This document shows, in pieces, positions 60,105 through 64,000 of a stretch of 64,000 bases of DNA. This DNA is from Thermus albus (GTDB lineage: Bacteria; Deinococcota; Deinococci; Deinococcales; Thermaceae). Under the pieces are notes generated by a model. It saw nothing but the letters and a program-made list of their open reading frames with translations. It was not told the DNA's origin and made no database searches. The DNA is taken from assembly GCF_022760855.1 (NCBI RefSeq), contig NZ_JAKTNR010000001.1:62001-126000 (forward strand), in the 5' to 3' direction. A program made the position numbers and the translations under genes. Position 1 is the stretch's first letter. Every line of letters begins with the position of its first letter.

Positions 60105-60815
60105 ATGTTGCTGATTCCCGCCGTGGACCTTAAAGGGGGCAAGGCGGTCCGCCTCTACGAGGGGGACCCTGAAAGAGAGACCCAGTACGGGGACCCGGTG
60201 GCCGCCGCCTTGCGCTGGCAGGAGGAAGGGGCTAGGCTTCTCCACCTGGTGGACCTGGACCGGGCCTTGGGGAGGGGGGATAACCTCGAGGCCCTTCGCC
60301 GCATCGCCCAAGCCCTCCGTATCCCCTTCCAAGTGGGGGGTGGGATCCGATCCTTGGAGGCCTTGCGGGAGATTCTCGCCCTGGGCGCTTCCCGGGTGGT
60401 GGTGGGTACGGTGGCGGTAAAGGATCCTGCCCTCTTGGAGGCCATGCTGGAGGCGGTGGGTCCGGCCAGGTTGGTGGTGGCCTTGGATGCCCGGGGCCTC
60501 GAGGTGGTGGTCTCGGGTTGGCTGGAGGCGGCCTCCCTTTCCGCCCTGGACCTCTTTAGGCGTTGGGAAGCCATGGGGGTGCGCACGGTGATCTACACCG
60601 ATGTGCGGCGGGATGGGACGCTGAAGGGCCTGGACCTGGAGGTGGTGGCCCGGGTACGGGAGGCTTGGCCCCACGAGCTCATTGCGGGCGGGGGCATTGC
60701 TGGCCCGGAGGACCTTTTAGGCTTAAAGCGCCTGGGGGTGGAAGGCGCCCTTTTGGGCAAAGCCCTCTACGAGGGGCGGGTGCGCCTAACCGACTACAAG
60801 GAAGGGGTAATCTAA
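60105..60815 (+). CDS. hisA: Phosphoribosylformimino-5-aminoimidazole carboxamide isomerase HisA
   Basis: A 236-residue half-barrel-duplicated isomerase of histidine synthesis. Marks are LLIPAVDLKGGKAVRLY (catalytic Asp), QVGGGIRSLEAL, VVVGTVAVKDP, VIYTDVRRDGTLKG (second Asp) and ELIAGGGIAGPEDL. The TDVRRDGTLKG block favours HisA over HisF. Confidence 0.95.
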   Translation: MLLIPAVDLKGGKAVRLYEGDPERETQYGDPVAAALRWQEEGARLLHLVDLDRALGRGDNLEALRRIAQALRIPFQVGGGIRSLEALREILALGASRVVVGTVAVKDPALLEAMLEAVGPARLVVALDARGLEVVVSGWLEAASLSALDLFRRWEAMGVRTVIYTDVRRDGTLKGLDLEVVARVREAWPHELIAGGGIAGPEDLLGLKRLGVEGALLGKALYEGRVRLTDYKEGVI

Positions 60816-60819
60816 GGCC

Positions 60820-61134
60820 ATGAAGCTGGCGAACTGGGTTTTCCTTCTGGCCACCTTGGGGGTGGCGGGTGCGGGATTTTACCTGTACCTGGCCTTTCCC
60901 TTCCTGGAGGTGCCCACGCCTTGGGGACCCTGGCCCCTTTACTATCTTCTTCCGGGGGCCTATGCCCTAGGCGTGTTGGTGGGGGGGGTTTATGCCCTTG
61001 CCCTTTGGCTATGGGGCGTGGGGGAGAGGCGCGCCCTTCTAAGGGAGGTGCGGCGGCTTCAGGGGGAGATCAACGCCTTAAAGCGGGAACGCATAGAGGA
61101 GATTCCCAAAATCCCCGATCGGGAAGAGGTATAG
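60820..61134 (+). CDS. Small membrane protein with coiled-coil tail (LapA-like)
   Basis: A 104-residue protein with two TM helices (about 6-27 and 42-66) and a cytoplasmic charged coiled coil (RALLREVRRLQGEINALKRE). The layout is that of the lipopolysaccharide assembly protein A-like DUF1049 family. Starts 4 nt after hisA. A small hairpin (CCCCGC-GCT-GCGGGG, 61139-61153) follows the stop. Confidence 0.65.
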   Translation: MKLANWVFLLATLGVAGAGFYLYLAFPFLEVPTPWGPWPLYYLLPGAYALGVLVGGVYALALWLWGVGERRALLREVRRLQGEINALKRERIEEIPKIPDREEV

Positions 61135-61180
61135 CCATCCCCGCGCTGCGGGGCTAGAGGAAGGAGGCTTAGGAGGTGGT

Positions 61181-63196
61181 ATGAGGGATCGGGTGCGCTG
61201 GCATCTTCTTCCCCTGCCGCCTGTGAGGGAGTGGCGGGAGTTGATGGAGGCTTTGGGGGTGGGGCCTGAGGCCGCCTTGGCCTACTGGCACCGGGGCGTG
61301 CGCCGGCCGGAGGACCTGCAACCCACCTTGGGCCTTCTTCCCCTGCGGGGCCTGTCGGAGGCGGTGGAGCTTCTCCTGGGGGCGCTAAAGGGGAAAAAGC
61401 GTATTCGTGTCCATGGGGACTACGACGCCGACGGGCTGACGGGAACCGCCATCCTGGTGCGGGGCCTCAGGGCCTTGGGGGCGGAGGTCCACCCCTTCAT
61501 CCCCCATCGCCTCGAGGAGGGGTATGGCATTCATCCCGCCCGTATTCCGGAGCACCGGGAAGCGGCGGACGTTTTCCTGACGGTGGACTGCGGTATCGCC
61601 AACCACGCCGAGGTTCGGGAGCTTGTGGAAAACGGGGTGGAGGTCCTGGTAACCGACCACCACGCGCCCCGCGATACCCCTCCTCCGGGCCTGATCCTCC
61701 ATCCCGCCTACACCCCGGACCTTAAGGAGCACCCCACGGGAGCGGGGGTGGCCTTTTTGCTCCTTTGGGCCCTTTATGAAAGGTTGGGCCTGCCCCCACC
61801 CCTGGAGTATGCCGACCTGGCAGCGGTGGGCACCATCGCCGACGTGGCCCCCCTTTGGGGGTGGAACCGGGCTTTGGTGCGGGAAGGGCTTGCCCGCCTT
61901 AGGGAGTCCTCCATCCTTGGGCTTCGCCTACTGGCGGAAAGCGTGGGCTACACGGGGAAAGCGGTGGAGGTGGCCTTCCGCATCGCTCCCCGCATCAATG
62001 CGGCAAGCCGTCTGGGGGAGGCGGAGAAGGCCCTCAGGCTTCTCCTCACCGAGGACGAGGAGGAGGCCAGGGGCTTGGTGGAGGAGCTCCATCGGCTGAA
62101 CGCCCGCCGCCAGGCCTTAGAGGAGGAGATGCTCAAAAGGCTCCTCCCCCAGGCGGACCCCGAGGCCAAGGCCGTCGTCCTCCACGACCCCGAGGGGCAC
62201 CCGGGGGTGATGGGCATCGTGGCGAGCCGTATCCTCGAGGCCACCTTGCGCCCCGTCTTCATCGTGGCCAAGGGGAAGGGCACGGTGCGGAGCCTTCCGC
62301 CCATCAGCGCCGTGGAGGCCCTAAGGAGTGCCGAGGACCTCCTTTTGCGCTTTGGCGGCCACCGGGAAGCCGCCGGGTTTGCCTTGGACGAGGCCCGCTT
62401 CCCTGCCTTTAGGAAACGGGTTGAGGCCTTTGCCGCCTCCTTTTCCGACCCCGTGCGGGAAGTGCCTCTTGTAGGGCTTTTACCCCCTTTGGCGTCACTT
62501 CCGGACCTTTACCAAGCCTTGTTGGCCTTAGAGCCCTTTGGGGAAGGGAATCCCGAGCCCCTCTTCCTCCTCCAAGGCTCCCCGGAGGAGGCCCGCTCCA
62601 TGGGGGAGGGGAAGCACCTCGCCTTCCGCCTGCAGGGGGTTAGGGTGGTGGCCTGGCGCATGGGGGAGCGGGTGGATTCCTTGCCCCCTGAACTTGAGGC
62701 GGCGGTGTTGCTTATGGAAAACCGCTGGAACGGCACCCTGTCCTATGAGGCCCAAGCCCTGGACTTCCGGGAGCCGGGGGATCTGGAAGGCGGGATACCC
62801 CCCTTTGCCTATCCCATCCTTTTGCCGGAGGCCTTGGCCAGGGCCAAGGCGGGGGAAGGGGTTTATGTGCCCGAGGATAACCTCGAGGGGCTGGAGTACG
62901 CAAAAAAGGCGGGGTTCCGTTTGCTGCCCCCCAAGGAGGCCTCCCTTTGGCTGGGCCTGCCGCCTTTTCCCGTGGAGATGTCCCCCGTTTACGTGGCCTT
63001 AGGAACGGCCACCCAGAGGCGACTCGCCGCTTGGCCTATCCTGGACACCCCAGAGGACCAGCTTAGGGCCTTGGTGGGGCAGAGGCTTCTCTTCGCCTAC
63101 CAGAGGAAGCACGCCCCTCTTTTCAGCGAGGCCCTTTTGGCCTACTGGGCGGTGGGGCAGACGCTTTTGCCTGAAGAGGGGGTGAAGGGTGTATAA
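61181..63196 (+). CDS. recJ: Single-strand-specific 5'-3' exonuclease RecJ
   Basis: A 671-residue DNA repair nuclease. DHH-family motifs are VHGDYDADGLTG, FLTVDCGIANH, VLVTDHHAPRD and the PTGAGVAFLL/VGTIADVAPL region. The DHHA1 domain contains GIVASRILE and FGGHREAAGFAL. An OB domain and a C-terminal extension complete it, as in T. thermophilus RecJ (666 residues). GGAGGTGGT directly precedes the ATG. Confidence 0.95.
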   Translation: MRDRVRWHLLPLPPVREWRELMEALGVGPEAALAYWHRGVRRPEDLQPTLGLLPLRGLSEAVELLLGALKGKKRIRVHGDYDADGLTGTAILVRGLRALGAEVHPFIPHRLEEGYGIHPARIPEHREAADVFLTVDCGIANHAEVRELVENGVEVLVTDHHAPRDTPPPGLILHPAYTPDLKEHPTGAGVAFLLLWALYERLGLPPPLEYADLAAVGTIADVAPLWGWNRALVREGLARLRESSILGLRLLAESVGYTGKAVEVAFRIAPRINAASRLGEAEKALRLLLTEDEEEARGLVEELHRLNARRQALEEEMLKRLLPQADPEAKAVVLHDPEGHPGVMGIVASRILEATLRPVFIVAKGKGTVRSLPPISAVEALRSAEDLLLRFGGHREAAGFALDEARFPAFRKRVEAFAASFSDPVREVPLVGLLPPLASLPDLYQALLALEPFGEGNPEPLFLLQGSPEEARSMGEGKHLAFRLQGVRVVAWRMGERVDSLPPELEAAVLLMENRWNGTLSYEAQALDFREPGDLEGGIPPFAYPILLPEALARAKAGEGVYVPEDNLEGLEYAKKAGFRLLPPKEASLWLGLPPFPVEMSPVYVALGTATQRRLAAWPILDTPEDQLRALVGQRLLFAYQRKHAPLFSEALLAYWAVGQTLLPEEGVKGV

Positions 63197-63752
63197 ACAA
63201 CCTCGGGAAGTACATGAGGCCAGGATCTACACCCAGGCCTACCGGGTCTACGGCCTCATCTACCTGGTACCGGGGGCCGGTACCGCGGATCTCCTAAACC
63301 AGGAGAGGTCCTATCTGCCGGTTACAGGAGCGCTCCTTTACGCCCCAGGCTATGCCCACCCCCCGGAGGCCAAGGACCTTAAGGCCAGCACGGGTTTTCT
63401 CGCCCTGCGGAAGGAGCGGATCCTGTGGGTGGTGGGTGGCAAACCCAGCGAACCCCGCACCAGCCCCAGCCTATTGGAAAGGCGGAAGCTTGCCTTCCTC
63501 TACGGGGACTACCTCCTTGCGGGCGATCTTCTGCTTCCCCGGGGGGTGCGGCTTTCCGACCACCTTTCCCAGGCTAAGCCTTTTCAGAGCCTTCTGGAGG
63601 CTAAACTCTACGCCCTCGTCCCCGGAAAACCCATTGTGGGCCTCGAGCCCACGGAGAGCTTTTCCTTCATCACCGTAAACCTACGCCTAGCCGAGGCGGT
63701 GGCCGAGGCCCCCGGGGAAGCCCAGGACCCCCGGCTCACCCTATTTGGCTGA
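63189..63752 (+). CDS. Conserved hypothetical with two similar modules
   Basis: A 187-residue soluble protein that I cannot name with confidence. It appears to contain two related ~65-residue halves: VYGLIYLVPGAGTADLLNQERSYLPVTGALLYAPG and LYGDYLLAGDLLLPRGVRLSDHLSQAKPFQSLLEAKLYA. Each is a strand, a L-x-x-G-x-x-x-x-D-x-L turn and a second strand. The GTG start overlaps recJ by 8 nt, so it is coupled to RecJ synthesis. It overlaps valS at the stop by 17 nt. Confidence 0.7.
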   Translation: MYKQPREVHEARIYTQAYRVYGLIYLVPGAGTADLLNQERSYLPVTGALLYAPGYAHPPEAKDLKASTGFLALRKERILWVVGGKPSEPRTSPSLLERRKLAFLYGDYLLAGDLLLPRGVRLSDHLSQAKPFQSLLEAKLYALVPGKPIVGLEPTESFSFITVNLRLAEAVAEAPGEAQDPRLTLFG

Positions 63753-64000
63753 GGGCTTCCCGGATCCGCTCCATCTGGGCCAGGTTTTCCCTAAGCCTTT
63801 CCTCCTCCGCCTCCACCACCTCCTTGGGGGCTTTTTCCCGGAAGCCAGGGGCGGAAAGCTTCCTCTGGCTCCTTTGCACCAGGTCCGTAAGCTCCTTAAG
63901 CCGCTTTTCCTGACGGCGCTTCCACTCCTCCACATCCAAGAGGCCTTCTAGGGGCATGCGCACCGTCACCTTGGGCATGGCCTTCACCAGGGCTTTCCCA
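63736..64000 (-). CDS. valS: Valyl-tRNA synthetase, C-terminal end (cut by window edge)
   Basis: The minus strand encodes the last ~87 residues of ValRS: a VRMPLEGLLDVEEWKRRQEK segment leading into a charged C-terminal coiled coil (KRLKELTDLVQRSQRKLS, PKEVVEAEEERLRENLAQ). This arm contacts the tRNA elbow and is characteristic of ValRS. The rest of the gene is beyond base 64000. Confidence 0.88.
   Translation of the reverse strand, partial: GKALVKAMPKVTVRMPLEGLLDVEEWKRRQEKRLKELTDLVQRSQRKLSAPGFREKAPKEVVEAEEERLRENLAQMERIREALSQIG

Overview
The window is a gene-dense, GC-rich bacterial chromosome segment. I assign it to the genus Thermus (phylum Deinococcota). Many proteins (Rho, PdxS, PdxT, HisRS, ArgF, TrpC, glycogen phosphorylase) match the Thermus thermophilus family members as I remember them, often at the same length. 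Codons strongly favour G/C at third positions, and many genes start at GTG or TTG. Several promoters sit so close to the start codon that the mRNA should be leaderless, a known trait of this phylum. I ran no database search, so the species is left open.

Layout. 1-2096: 5' part of ileS (minus strand) behind a T-box leader, with a promoter that shares its -35 element with the opposite fsa-rho promoter. 2097-10639: transaldolase-like aldolase and rho; a LysM/M23 cell-wall hydrolase; pdxS; an SmtB-type repressor with its zinc/cadmium P-type ATPase; a frameshifted nhaA; pdxT. 10636-20391: asnS; a secreted duplicated-domain protein; an OmpR/EnvZ-type two-component pair; then a minus-strand run hisS-aspS-phzF-like-HAD hydrolase. 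20392-28625: modABC (minus) behind a structured leader, the arginine genes argF-argC-argJ, then small surface and membrane proteins. 28612-34482 (minus): a tightly overlapping run deoC-PLD-maf-mreC-mreD-pbp2-minC, which is a cell-shape and septation unit. 34508-48686: ychF, tRNA-Gln, a degenerate receiver protein, PBP1A, an RNA methyltransferase, a NarL-type histidine kinase, a low-molecular-weight phosphatase, a fructosamine-kinase-like protein, a DUF4388 protein, psuG, a RodZ-like protein, rimO, and trkA-trkH. 48764-56980: glycogen phosphorylase, a decayed cytochrome c, then an unusual transport block in which a TRAP-TAXI pair sits between the permease and the ATPase of a polar amino-acid ABC transporter. 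56983-64000: a membrane protein, patatin-like phospholipase, excisionase-type HTH protein and PIN nuclease, then trpC-hisA-membrane protein-recJ-duplicated protein, and the 3' end of valS.

How the parts work together. Five aminoacyl-tRNA synthetases (Ile, Asn, Asp, His, Val) and tRNA-Gln give the window a translation theme. MreC, MreD, PBP2, MinC, PBP1A, the M23 hydrolase and the RodZ-like protein cover envelope growth. PdxS and PdxT make pyridoxal phosphate but are split by a metal/ion cassette. Most genes abut or overlap by 1-40 nt, and convergent pairs often overlap at their stop codons.

I found no CRISPR array, insertion sequence, prophage or rRNA. The most interesting items are the interleaved ABC/TRAP transport block with attenuator-like hairpins after both binding-protein genes, the structured mod leader, the PIN/HTH module with a tandem 9-bp repeat in its promoter, and the repeated -10/N6/start-codon architecture.
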